NCBI GenBank assembly: GCA_037147235.1
Contig: JBAWVO010000017.1
Span: 1-42,212 of the forward strand
DNA: 42,212 bases
Direction of reading: 5' to 3'
Source: JANXQG01 sp037147235
GTDB taxonomy: Bacteria; Planctomycetota; Planctomycetia; Pirellulales; Thermoguttaceae
Shown: one piece after another, positions 34,302 through 42,212 of the stretch
Numbering within the stretch: position 1 is the stretch's first letter
How the letters are laid out: each line of letters opens with the position of its first letter
The notes under the pieces: model-generated
Databases searched by the model: none
Seen by the model: the letters and a program-made list of their open reading frames with translations, nothing else
What the model was told of the DNA's origin: nothing
Translations under genes and position numbers: made by a program

Positions 34302-34985
34302 TCACTCAATTGAGTTTCTCGGAAGTACCATCCGCACACGAGCCAGAACGCCCCCGATACGAGCGGCCAGCGCGATATGACCGTGATCGGTTGCCAAATT
34401 AAAGGCTTTCTCCGCAAGAGACAGGGCCTCCTCTGGCCGGCCCATCGCACTGGTTAGAATCGATGCCTGATTGGCGAGACACCACGCCAATTCTGCTGGC
34501 ATATCTAGCTCACGGCACATTGTCTCTTGCTGATCAAGAAAGTCTAATGCCTCAGTGGACTGGCCTCGGCTGGCAAGTATTTCTGCCTGTGCCCCTAGCG
34601 ATTCCTGAAGACCGTTGGTAATGCGCATTTCTCGAAAAATTCGTTCCTGTTCACCGCGGATTTGCATCGCTTGGTCGAGGTGACCGCTGAGTTGGAGTAC
34701 CCTCGCCTTTGTGCCTAGGGCCCCTTGAAGTTGTTCTTGGGCACCGATTTCACGGCAAATACATTCCGCCTCGTTGGCAAGCTGCAGGGCTGCCAAAAAG
34801 TCGCCGCGATCAGCACACACATCGGCAAGATTACTTAACGCATTCTCGAGGCATTGTTTGTCTCCCAGTTGTCGCGTGATGTGAACCGCCTCTTGCATGT
34901 GTGCCCAGGCCGCCTCTGTTTGGCCGCGCTGCCGAAGAAGTCTTCCCTGGTTCGTCAGGCTTGCTGCCACCCCTTCCTTAAGCAT
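34302..34985 (-). pseudogene. Truncated TPR protein
   Basis: This 227-residue frame is almost wholly TPR repeats of about 40-42 residues (for example LTNQGRLLRQRGQTEAAWAHMQEAV, LSNLADVCADRGDFLAALQLANEA, LGTKARVLQLSGHLDQAM). It begins in the middle of a repeat, without a clear ribosome-binding site or any leading domain. Such TPR arrays normally form the C-terminal part of much larger ATPase, protease or kinase signalling proteins. It is best read as the tail of a gene whose 5' part was lost, although expression of a small TPR protein cannot be excluded. Confidence 0.5.
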
Positions 34986-35177
34986 AGGGGCAACCGCCCT
35001 GGGCCACCCGGCCCGACCCTGGTGCGTTACCGGCGATGGGCCAACGTGTTGGCATGTTTCTTTGGTGCCCTGCGACCCATAACAAGGCCGCGCGGCTTGG
35101 CTGCGATGCGTTGGCTTTCATCTTTACTGAATTTACTCCACTTCGGCGCAATCCCCGCCAGAGAGAGGACGAGAGGC

Positions 35178-35206
35178 TTGACTTCCCTTTTGGCGGACCC
35201 CATACT
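35178..35206 (+). promoter_or_regulatory. Candidate promoter of the TIR-WD40 gene
   Basis: TTGACT (35178-35183) and CATACT (35201-35206) are 17 bases apart, about 60 bases before the ATG at 35265. The -35 box is good and the -10 box weak. Confidence 0.35.
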
Positions 35207-35264
35207 AACGAAGTTCGCGTCTTAGCCACAGACTGTTTGCGATTATCTATCGGAGGTTGAGTCT

Positions 35265-38200
35265 ATGAAACGTGCCAACTGTGACGTGTTTATCAGCTAT
35301 CGTCGCCAGGGGGGAAGCGAACTGGCGCAATTGGTGTACAAAGATATGAAGGCACGCGGGTATCGCGTGTTCATGGACGTTCGAGAGTTGCCGTCAGGTC
35401 ATTTCGACGATGAATTGCGCCGTCAGGTGGGTGGGGCACAGGATTTCGTACTATTGCTGACCCCGGGATCGTTGGACCGCTGCATCCAAAGTGGCGAGGA
35501 CTGGGTGCGTCAGGAAATCGCCCTGGCCCTAAAGCTCAAGCTGAACATCGCCCCATTGATGGCTCGCGGTTTCCAGTTTCCTGATTCTGAAAAGCTGCCC
35601 GCCGAACTCCGGGACCTACCGCGGCACAACGCGAAAGAATACAGCCACGACGATAGCGACGGGGCACTGGCTAGACTTCGCGGGATGCTTACGTCGAAGC
35701 CCAGTTGGCTGCGCGCAAGCCGCACCCGTCTCACGGCCGTGGGCCTCGTCGCTGCGGCGGTTCTTGCGGCCCTGGGCATCTGGTTCGGTTTCGGCGGGCT
35801 GAATAAGCAGACAAAGGCTGTCCTTCAGGACACGGCTGAGATCAAATTGCAAACCGGCGCTATCCAACAAGACACTGACCAGATCAAGCAGGATACCGGC
35901 AACCTCCGCAAGGATACGGTGGAGGTCCGTCGCAGGACAGAGGCGATCCATAAGGATGCCGTGGAGATCAAGCAGGATACCAGTGCCCTCCGTAAGGATA
36001 CGGCAGAGGTGCGACGCGGGACGGAGGCGATCCACAAGGATGCCGGGGAGATTAAGCAGGGCATCCAAGGGGTAAACGACACTTTAACCCAGGTTAGTTC
36101 GGCCATAGAGGATCTTGCGCAACAAAACGGCCCGATCAAGGATCCCAAGACCAAGGATGATTTCTTCTCTAACATTTGCTACTACTCGCTCAGCGACGAT
36201 TATGACAAAGCACTAAGCTCCTATCAGAAGTACTTTGAGTTAGAGACCAACGATTTCTATGATGATCGTCTTGGCTTTTGGATGTTTCTCGAGCGGTGTC
36301 TGCGCGACAACGACAAAGTGAGCGAGATTTTCAGCGAGGTTATGAAGAAACACGACAGTCAGGGTACGCAATTAGTGCTACTGGCGAAAGATCGAAGGTC
36401 CGAGTCCGCCAGCAAACTGAGGACCTGGGTCCGCGAGAACTCAGACTATCTGCCGGGCTATCTCGCGCTGTTCGACAAGCTGCCGCGAAAGATGATCGTC
36501 GATCTGGCCGAGCTTGCTGAACTCCAGGTGGAATATCAGAAGCGTGGCGGCTTCGATGCAATCCGCAAGTATCTGCACAATCCGGATAACGGCCTGTTGT
36601 CAACAATGGCCAAAAGGTTCGGTGAGGCCAAGCCGCGGAACCTTTCCGGGGCCGTACAGGTGGAGTATTCCTCGGAACCATACATCCACCTGCTTGCGAT
36701 TGGAATCAATGACGATGTCCTGCCACGGCAGATCACGCTGAAATTTCCAGGCGACGGTCCCTCGGTGACGGTCCCGTTGGGCGAGGAGAATCCTGTCGGT
36801 ATCGACGAACCATACGTGCTCTTCGAGCTGAAGTCCGGACGTCCGGGGCGAATCCGCTTCGAGCCCCGGGCCGAGAACGACCGCCGCATGTATAAGCACT
36901 GTGGTGCTTTGTACGGTTTGGCCTCGGGGCGATGCATGGTGACCGTCGGATTTGTCGACGCCACGGGGCGTTCGTTCACCTTTCCCCAACCGATCAATCT
37001 GGGCGTAGCCAGTTTTTCCTTGAAAGTCGTTCCGCCCGACCCAATGCCTGTCGGACCGCGACTTGGTCCGGTGCTGCAGATCACGCATATTAGTTTTCTC
37101 AATAGTTGCGAGATTGCGACGGCCCAAGAAGGTCCTTTCGTGAAAGTTCCGCAACATTGGTCCGTGCCTGCAATTCGTCAGATCGAGCTCAATCAGATCC
37201 CCGGCTTGGTGATTCAGCACGGAGATCACCATGTATGGGTCCGCGGGACGACCGATGGCGGCCTAGCGATCAATCCGGAGCAATTGACCTTTAGGATTCC
37301 CAAGAACCTCCCTGGCCTGAGAGAAATGCAATCTCGGTCTCCTGAATCCAAGCCGATAACCGTTCCGCTTGAGCGGATTCCCGGTTCCGCCCAGTTTCTG
37401 GCCTTTTCACCTAATGGCAAACTGATTGCCCTGGTCGACGGCACTCCGAAAGTCCGACTCTGGAACGTCGCAGCCAAGCAAATCGAATCCACCTTGACCC
37501 AGGAGGCTGGTGTGACGATCAGTGCTTTCTCGTCCGACGGAGCGCAGCTCGCAACCGCTTTCGGAGAATCCCAGGACAATGTTCGTTTGCAGCAACAGGA
37601 GATCCTGATCCGCATTTGGGATCTGAAGCAGGGCAAAATACGACAGGAACTTTCCGGGCCGTCGGAACCCACCTTTGCGCTGGCTTTTACCCCCGACGGG
37701 AAAACCCTCGTTTCTACACATCGAGACGTATCACGTAAGGCCACTGTCCGCTTATGGAAACTTGTACAGGGCACACCGGACGGCGAATTGCAGGAACATT
37801 CGTGCCAGGAGATTCATAGTTTGGCGATTTCACCCAATGGAAAGTACCTAGTCGTCGGTGGTGATCGCGGGCAACGCGGGCAGGTCAATCTCTGGGATCT
37901 CGGTCGACGCCAGATGATCCGTACGTTTTCCGGAGAGGAAGACGGTATCGATGCTCTCGCTTTCTCGCCCAACAACGAGCAACTCCTTATCGGCAGCGCG
38001 GGGGCCCTCAACAGTACGCGATTGTGGGACATCCAGACCGGAGAAAACCTCGCCGCCCGCATTTCGCTCCGCGGTCGTTGCCATCACGTGGCCTTCGCGT
38101 CGTCGGGACGGCCGCTACTGATCGACGTCGTGGATTACGAGGCCACGGTCTGGGATGTGGCCGCTGGCAAGCCAATTCTGAGTCTTCGCGACAATGACTT

Positions 38201-38285
38201 TATCCGCGCGATCGCATTCGCCCCGAATGGAAAGCTCTTGGCTACCGGTGGAACAACCATCAAGCTCTGGAAACTGGCGGAATGA
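35265..38285 (+). CDS. TIR - membrane helix - coiled coil - WD40 protein
   Basis: A perfect GGAGGT lies seven bases before the ATG. Of 1006 residues, 6-148 form a TIR domain (CDVFISYRRQGGSELA, RVFMDVRELPSGHF, DFVLLLTPGSLDRC) with W80-x3-E84, the position of the catalytic Glu in NAD-cleaving TIRs. A hydrophobic helix at 155-177 should anchor it in the membrane. Residues about 182-265 form a coiled coil with two 28-residue repeats. The centre is unrecognised; the last 300 residues are about seven WD40 blades (FLAFSPNGKLIALVDGTPKVRLWNV and similar). The TIR end would face the cytoplasm if the helix runs inside-out, which places the WD40 part outside; the reverse is possible. NAD cleavage is inferred. 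Confidence 0.85.
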   Translation: MKRANCDVFISYRRQGGSELAQLVYKDMKARGYRVFMDVRELPSGHFDDELRRQVGGAQDFVLLLTPGSLDRCIQSGEDWVRQEIALALKLKLNIAPLMARGFQFPDSEKLPAELRDLPRHNAKEYSHDDSDGALARLRGMLTSKPSWLRASRTRLTAVGLVAAAVLAALGIWFGFGGLNKQTKAVLQDTAEIKLQTGAIQQDTDQIKQDTGNLRKDTVEVRRRTEAIHKDAVEIKQDTSALRKDTAEVRRGTEAIHKDAGEIKQGIQGVNDTLTQVSSAIEDLAQQNGPIKDPKTKDDFFSNICYYSLSDDYDKALSSYQKYFELETNDFYDDRLGFWMFLERCLRDNDKVSEIFSEVMKKHDSQGTQLVLLAKDRRSESASKLRTWVRENSDYLPGYLALFDKLPRKMIVDLAELAELQVEYQKRGGFDAIRKYLHNPDNGLLSTMAKRFGEAKPRNLSGAVQVEYSSEPYIHLLAIGINDDVLPRQITLKFPGDGPSVTVPLGEENPVGIDEPYVLFELKSGRPGRIRFEPRAENDRRMYKHCGALYGLASGRCMVTVGFVDATGRSFTFPQPINLGVASFSLKVVPPDPMPVGPRLGPVLQITHISFLNSCEIATAQEGPFVKVPQHWSVPAIRQIELNQIPGLVIQHGDHHVWVRGTTDGGLAINPEQLTFRIPKNLPGLREMQSRSPESKPITVPLERIPGSAQFLAFSPNGKLIALVDGTPKVRLWNVAAKQIESTLTQEAGVTISAFSSDGAQLATAFGESQDNVRLQQQEILIRIWDLKQGKIRQELSGPSEPTFALAFTPDGKTLVSTHRDVSRKATVRLWKLVQGTPDGELQEHSCQEIHSLAISPNGKYLVVGGDRGQRGQVNLWDLGRRQMIRTFSGEEDGIDALAFSPNNEQLLIGSAGALNSTRLWDIQTGENLAARISLRGRCHHVAFASSGRPLLIDVVDYEATVWDVAAGKPILSLRDNDFIRAIAFAPNGKLLATGGTTIKLWKLAE
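35904..36071 (+). repeat. Two tandem 84-bp repeats encoding coiled coil
   Basis: Units at 35904-35987 and 35988-36071 each encode 28 residues (LRKDT, EVRR, TEAIHKDA, EIKQ), which is four heptads. The repeat length keeps both frame and coiled-coil register, so the stalk could change length by whole units. Confidence 0.8.
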
Positions 38286-38549
38286 TAAGTTCTTTGTCCA
38301 GTCTTCGTTGGAGCCTTTGGTTTTGTAATATGTTTGTAGTGGATCGTCTGAGTGAACGGCTTGTCAGTAAATCCTAGAGGCACCGAAGAATGACGCTCCT
38401 TTGCATACCCATTGCATTGTCGCTCGGTCATCCGTTGATCACCTTAGCGGGGCTTCCATCGACAGTTGGATTCGCTTCACTGGCACAGTTGTCCTCAAGG
38501 AAGCCGGGGAAGTTTTTATTGTTCCCGATTCAATTACACTTGTAGAGTG

Positions 38550-40520
38550 ATGATGCTCATGAACCTCCTTCGATATCACAAACTGCGTCTCTGGATTCGC
38601 CAGCACGGAACGGCGTTGTGTTGGACGGCCATCGCCATGGGAGCCGCGACCACCCTAGTTCTCGGCTTCATCGGCTTTCGGCAGAATGCGCTGGCTCAGA
38701 GCCCGCCACTGAACTACACGTTTTCTACGGCACTTTACTTGGCATTGCAGCTTTTCTTAATGACTTCCGGCGGGGTCCAGGGCGATATAACATGGCAACT
38801 TGAACTCGCCCGCTTCGCCGCCGGTGTTGTGTTGGTGGGCACTCTCGTTCGACTGATTGCTACCTTGTTCCGCGATAGGCTCAAGGATCTTCGCCTTTGC
38901 TTGTACCATGATCATGTTATTCTTTGTGGGCTTGGACACAAGGGGGTAAAACTGGTTGAGGAGTTCCTGGCCAGCGGCCAAGGATCTTCAGGCAATATTT
39001 CGGATTGCAAAAACGGTTTGGCGGCCGACGCAATGTCTGCGAAAGAAAGCCTTTCCGTCGTCGTCATCGAACGTGACCCGGACAACGGCCATCTGAAGAC
39101 TGTGAGCGACCTAGGCGCGGAAGTCATTGTCGCGGACGCCGCCGATCCTTACATCCTGCGTAAGGCCGGCATCCAAAGGGCCCGTTACCTGATTGCGGTC
39201 ACGCCGGATGACGGCAGCAACATCCGAATTGCAGCGATCGCTCGGACCCTTGCCGGCCAGCGGCTGTCTTGTGAGAATCCGCCGCGCATTGGCCGTCGTA
39301 CAACCCTTGTGCAGAGGATATTGGGTTGGGGTCGGCCTCGCTTGCAGCCGTTGCAATGCCACATCCATGTGGTCGATCGAGAGCTGTTCGTGTTATTGTC
39401 GCAACGGACCGACCTCGGTCGCGATAGTTGCGAAGTTCATCCATTCGACGTGTTCGTAAACAGCGCGAGACTGCTCTTTCAGAATCTTTTCTTAGATCCG
39501 GGGGTGATCCAAGCCGATGATCCGCGGACGGTTCACCTTGTCATCATTGGGCTTGGGCGGATGGGTAAGGCGGTACTGGTCCAAGCTGCTCGGACCTGTC
39601 AGTATGCCAATCTTCGCATGCCGAGAATTACCGTGATCGACCGCGCCGCTTCCCGCAAGCAAAACCTCCTGGCTTCGTGCTATCCCTACCTGTCGCTCTG
39701 TTGCGATCTCCGTTTTCTTGAGGGCGACACTGACGACCCGCGCATCCGGGAACAATTGGAGCAATGGACGCAGGACGCCGGTCAAGTACTTACCGTTGCC
39801 GTCTGTCTTGACGATGACCATCAGAGCATGAGTTGCGCCTTGCACTTACCAAGAGAACTGCGGCGGCTCAAAGTGCCTGTCTATGTCCGCCTTTCGGAAC
39901 CATGCGGATTCAAGGATCTCTTGAAGGATGGTTCCGAGCGTGGATCGACACAATTCCACTCCTTTGGAGCACCCGAAGACGCCTGCACCGTCGAGCAAGT
40001 ATTTCGATCGGGGACAGAAGCCTTGGCTCCGGTGATTCACAACGCCTACTGGAAGTCGGAGTTAGACAAGTTGGCCAGCGTACCGCAACCGGCTGCGGGC
40101 GAGGTTCAGTCATCGCCAAATGCGGAACTGCTGGCCACTTTACGACCTTGGGAAGAGCTGACGGAGCATTACAAAAACTCGAATCGGGAGCAGGCCGAGC
40201 ACATTGCCTGGAAACTCGCGGCGATCGGCTGCCACACGGTCCGTAAAGAACAGTGCCGGGGCGAGTCGGTCAAACAATTCACGGACGACGAAATCGAAAC
40301 TCTGGCCAAGATGGAGCATTTGCGCTGGTGCGCCGAAAAATGGCTGGACGGCTGGCAAAAAGGTCCCAGCAAGGATCAGGACCAGCGGACACACCCAAAC
40401 CTTGTTCCCTGGGAAGAACTTTCGGAGGAGGATCGCAACAAGGACCGGGACCCTGTACGCAGTATTCCCGACCTCGTCAAGGGATCGAACAGCGTAATCG
40501 AACGAAATACCGCGTCTTAA
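38550..40520 (+). CDS. Membrane protein with two TrkA-N/RCK domains and a RyR domain
   Basis: With the start at 38550 the protein has 656 residues; nearby ATGs at 38553 and 38559 are also possible, and the longer frame from 38466 has no ribosome-binding site. Hydrophobic segments lie at about 21-43, 57-72 and 82-104, in a two-helix-plus-pore layout, but the usual TVGYGD filter is absent (TSGGVQGD in its place). A TrkA-N/RCK domain follows (VILCGLGHKGVKLVEEF, VIERD, GAEVIVADA), then a second one (VIIGLGRMGKAVL, ITVIDR). Residues about 535-640 match the RyR domain (ETLAKMEHLRW, LDGWQKG, HPNLVPWEEL). RCK domains gate ion channels by binding ligands; RyR domains are ligand-binding in animal channels. 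It lies between two TIR genes. Confidence 0.85.
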   Translation: MMLMNLLRYHKLRLWIRQHGTALCWTAIAMGAATTLVLGFIGFRQNALAQSPPLNYTFSTALYLALQLFLMTSGGVQGDITWQLELARFAAGVVLVGTLVRLIATLFRDRLKDLRLCLYHDHVILCGLGHKGVKLVEEFLASGQGSSGNISDCKNGLAADAMSAKESLSVVVIERDPDNGHLKTVSDLGAEVIVADAADPYILRKAGIQRARYLIAVTPDDGSNIRIAAIARTLAGQRLSCENPPRIGRRTTLVQRILGWGRPRLQPLQCHIHVVDRELFVLLSQRTDLGRDSCEVHPFDVFVNSARLLFQNLFLDPGVIQADDPRTVHLVIIGLGRMGKAVLVQAARTCQYANLRMPRITVIDRAASRKQNLLASCYPYLSLCCDLRFLEGDTDDPRIREQLEQWTQDAGQVLTVAVCLDDDHQSMSCALHLPRELRRLKVPVYVRLSEPCGFKDLLKDGSERGSTQFHSFGAPEDACTVEQVFRSGTEALAPVIHNAYWKSELDKLASVPQPAAGEVQSSPNAELLATLRPWEELTEHYKNSNREQAEHIAWKLAAIGCHTVRKEQCRGESVKQFTDDEIETLAKMEHLRWCAEKWLDGWQKGPSKDQDQRTHPNLVPWEELSEEDRNKDRDPVRSIPDLVKGSNSVIERNTAS

Positions 40521-40565
40521 CGTGTCTGTAGAGTACGGAACGCACAGAACGGAAGGGGACTGTAA

Positions 40566-41918
40566 ATGAACTACGATGTGTTTCTAAGCTATTCGTCGAA
40601 GGACAAGACTGTTGCCGATGCGATGTGTGCCGTCCTCGAAAGTGCCGGCATACGATGCTGGGTGGCACCCCGCGACATACCTGCTAGCGGGAACTGGGGC
40701 GAGGCCATCATCAATGGCATTAACGCGAGCCGTGTCATGGTCCTCATCTTCTCTCAGCATTCCAACAGTTCACAGCAAGTTATTCGCGAGGTGGAACGCG
40801 CCGTTAGCAAGGGAATTCCCGTCCTGCCGTTCCGGATCGAGGATGTCCCGCTTTCTAAGCCCATGGAATATCAGATCAGCACTGTTCATTGGTTGGATGC
40901 CTTCTCGCCCCCCTTAAACAACCATCTTCAGAAACTTGCGGAGGAACTACAACAGTTGCTGCGCATGCAGCTCACAAGGCCCGCCGGCACTCCTTGCTCG
41001 GTTCCTCTAGGCCGCCATTTGATGGCTGCTGGCGGCATGGTACGCAATCAGAAGATTCTTCTGAGTGTTATTTGCGGAATGTTCCTTCTGATCTTGGTGC
41101 CATGCTGCTCGGGGATTCTTTGGCTACGCTCGTCGTGGAACACCGCCAGCAAACAGTTTGGGCAAACGCCACATATGCCGGCCGACGCGATGCAATCGCT
41201 GTCGCGAGTCAACGAAGATCTCGCGAAAACCATGTCCCAAGTGGGAAAGTTCTCCGTGAATCATCTTGACCTGAGCAATCGCAAATTGTCCGGGGTCGAT
41301 TTTGCGAAGCTCAAAGAGTGTAAAATGTTACAGAGTCTCAATCTCGCCGGTTCGGAGTTTAATAATGCCGAATTGGTAGTACTCGACGGCATGTCTTATC
41401 TGAATGAACTTCACTTTGAGAACAGTTCTCTTTCAGACGAGGGACTCCGGCATGTCGCGAAGGTGCCTCAATTGAGAAAGCTCTATGCCAGCAAAACGCG
41501 AATCACGGACGACGGGTTGATCGCTCTTAATAAAATGCACCAGGTCTTTTGCCTTGATCTGAGCAATAACAGTATCACCGATCTGGGCTTAAAACATGTC
41601 TGTGGGATCGTCGCTTCCCAGCTCATCCTGGATAACACAAAAATTACGGGGACAGGTTTTTCTGCATTCAACAAGTATCACGGGTACGACGAGGTCAGTC
41701 TCGCAGGTAGCAAACTCGATGACGCCGGATTGGCACAGCTCAGCCAAATTCCATTTAAAGTAATGAACCTCCGTAACACGGTGATTACCGACGGCGGGTT
41801 GAAGCATTTGCAAACCCAGCACAAATTAAAAACTGTAAACCTCGAAGATACCAAGGTGACACCCGAAGGGATTCACGATATCAAAGCTGCGGTCCCCGGT
41901 CTGAAAGTCGAACTCTAA
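40566..41918 (+). CDS. TIR - membrane helix - LRR protein
   Basis: The 450-residue protein has an N-terminal TIR domain (YDVFLSYSSKDK, IRCWVAPRDIPASGNW, VMVLIFSQHSNSS, REVERAVSKGIPVLPFRI), with Glu75/Glu77 at the place of the catalytic residue. A hydrophobic helix at about 163-185 anchors it. Residues about 222-450 are nine or so leucine-rich repeats of roughly 24 residues (LDLSNRKLSGVDFAKLKEC, LNLAGSEFNNAELVVLDGM, ITDDGLIALNKM). The layout recalls TIR-LRR immune receptors but lacks the central NTPase and adds a membrane helix. It starts 45 bases after the RyR gene, with AAGGGG as ribosome-binding site, so the two are probably one transcript. The LRRs may sense a ligand on the other side of the membrane. 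Confidence 0.85.
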   Translation: MNYDVFLSYSSKDKTVADAMCAVLESAGIRCWVAPRDIPASGNWGEAIINGINASRVMVLIFSQHSNSSQQVIREVERAVSKGIPVLPFRIEDVPLSKPMEYQISTVHWLDAFSPPLNNHLQKLAEELQQLLRMQLTRPAGTPCSVPLGRHLMAAGGMVRNQKILLSVICGMFLLILVPCCSGILWLRSSWNTASKQFGQTPHMPADAMQSLSRVNEDLAKTMSQVGKFSVNHLDLSNRKLSGVDFAKLKECKMLQSLNLAGSEFNNAELVVLDGMSYLNELHFENSSLSDEGLRHVAKVPQLRKLYASKTRITDDGLIALNKMHQVFCLDLSNNSITDLGLKHVCGIVASQLILDNTKITGTGFSAFNKYHGYDEVSLAGSKLDDAGLAQLSQIPFKVMNLRNTVITDGGLKHLQTQHKLKTVNLEDTKVTPEGIHDIKAAVPGLKVEL

Positions 41919-42212
41919 AAGCTGGAGAACCGAGAAACTATTTATGAAGCATATTTCCGACGTCGGTGTTCTTTCTTACGAACGTCTCCGTCAAAGCCTC
42001 TCCCTGTTTTACCGTCTCTCTATGGGAACGAGGCCCTCGCCTTCGTGCGAGAGTGGTTCACTTTACGCTACATGTACGCTCCAGTAGGATCACCTGTTGA
42101 CACATGACGCAGCAATCATTATCAGGAACCCTTTCTGAACATTCGCAGATTTCAAGCCGGTCAAGTGGCGAGATATAGGTAGTTTTTCAGATCGTCGAGT
42201 AATTGATATAGG
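41919..42212. other. Downstream intergenic stretch to the window end
   Basis: No gene is supported. A hairpin, CTCGC (42036-42040) with GCGAG (42047-42051), might end the TIR-LRR transcript, but no T-run follows. A 47-codon open frame at 41944-42087 lacks a well-placed ribosome-binding site and shows no domain. Confidence 0.4.

Noticed and set aside
41944..42087. 47-codon open frame after the TIR-LRR gene
   Set aside because: No well-placed ribosome-binding site and no signal or domain; Ser/Arg-rich composition looks random.

Overview
The window most likely comes from a member of the Planctomycetota. This is inferred from gene content: an SHD1-type domain in a secreted protein, TIR fusions to WD40 and LRR repeats, several large STAND-type ATPases, a sigma/zinc-finger pair with a long non-standard sigma factor, many secreted proteins of unknown function, and moderately high GC by eye. 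No rRNA, tRNA or CRISPR array was seen, and there is no taxonomic marker to fix the genus.

Layout. (1) 0.5-4.3 kb, minus strand: a small secreted protein, an ECF-like sigma factor, a protein with an anti-sigma-like zinc motif, and an unknown protein. The 3' end of the sigma gene is interrupted by a 113-bp element with perfect 26-bp inverted ends; its original C-terminus survives on the far side. (2) 4.6-12.5 kb, plus strand: an AAA+ ATPase, then a promoter that overlaps its stop codon, then a clear SAM-I (S-box) riboswitch. The riboswitch leads an operon of MoxR-type AAA+ ATPase, an unknown 161-aa protein, a metallopeptidase-like/VWA protein, a divergent S-adenosylmethionine synthetase paralogue and a canonical MetK. 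The first four genes are joined by ATGA overlaps. An SGNH-type hydrolase follows. (3) 12.9-25.2 kb, plus strand: a large membrane STAND ATPase with a TPR-like tail, then a three-gene block in which a HEPN-like/NACHT STAND protein lies between two paralogous zinc-finger/helical-repeat proteins.

(4) 25.5-33.8 kb: envelope and secreted proteins. These are a small anchored protein, a DUF350 membrane protein and a transglutaminase-like lipoprotein lacking the usual Cys (minus strand); three exported proteins (plus strand); and two proteins sharing a FlgT-N-like domain, one with an SHD1 domain (minus strand). (5) 34.0-35.0 kb: remnants of TPR genes. (6) 35.3-41.9 kb, plus strand: TIR-TM-coiled-coil-WD40, then a membrane protein with two TrkA-N/RCK domains and a RyR domain, then TIR-TM-LRR.

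Two parts stand out. The first is the SAM-riboswitch operon, where control of SAM synthesis is tied to a MoxR/VWA machine and a second, altered SAM synthetase. Its leader shows a plausible translational switch: an aptamer strand is exactly complementary, over 12 nt, to the segment that would otherwise mask the ribosome-binding site. The second is the TIR / RyR-channel / TIR cluster. TIR domains can make cyclic ADP-ribose-type molecules and RyR domains come from the cADPR-responsive channel family, so a nucleotide-gated membrane effector is a reasonable but untested idea. Together with the STAND genes, much of the window looks like an accessory signalling/conflict island.
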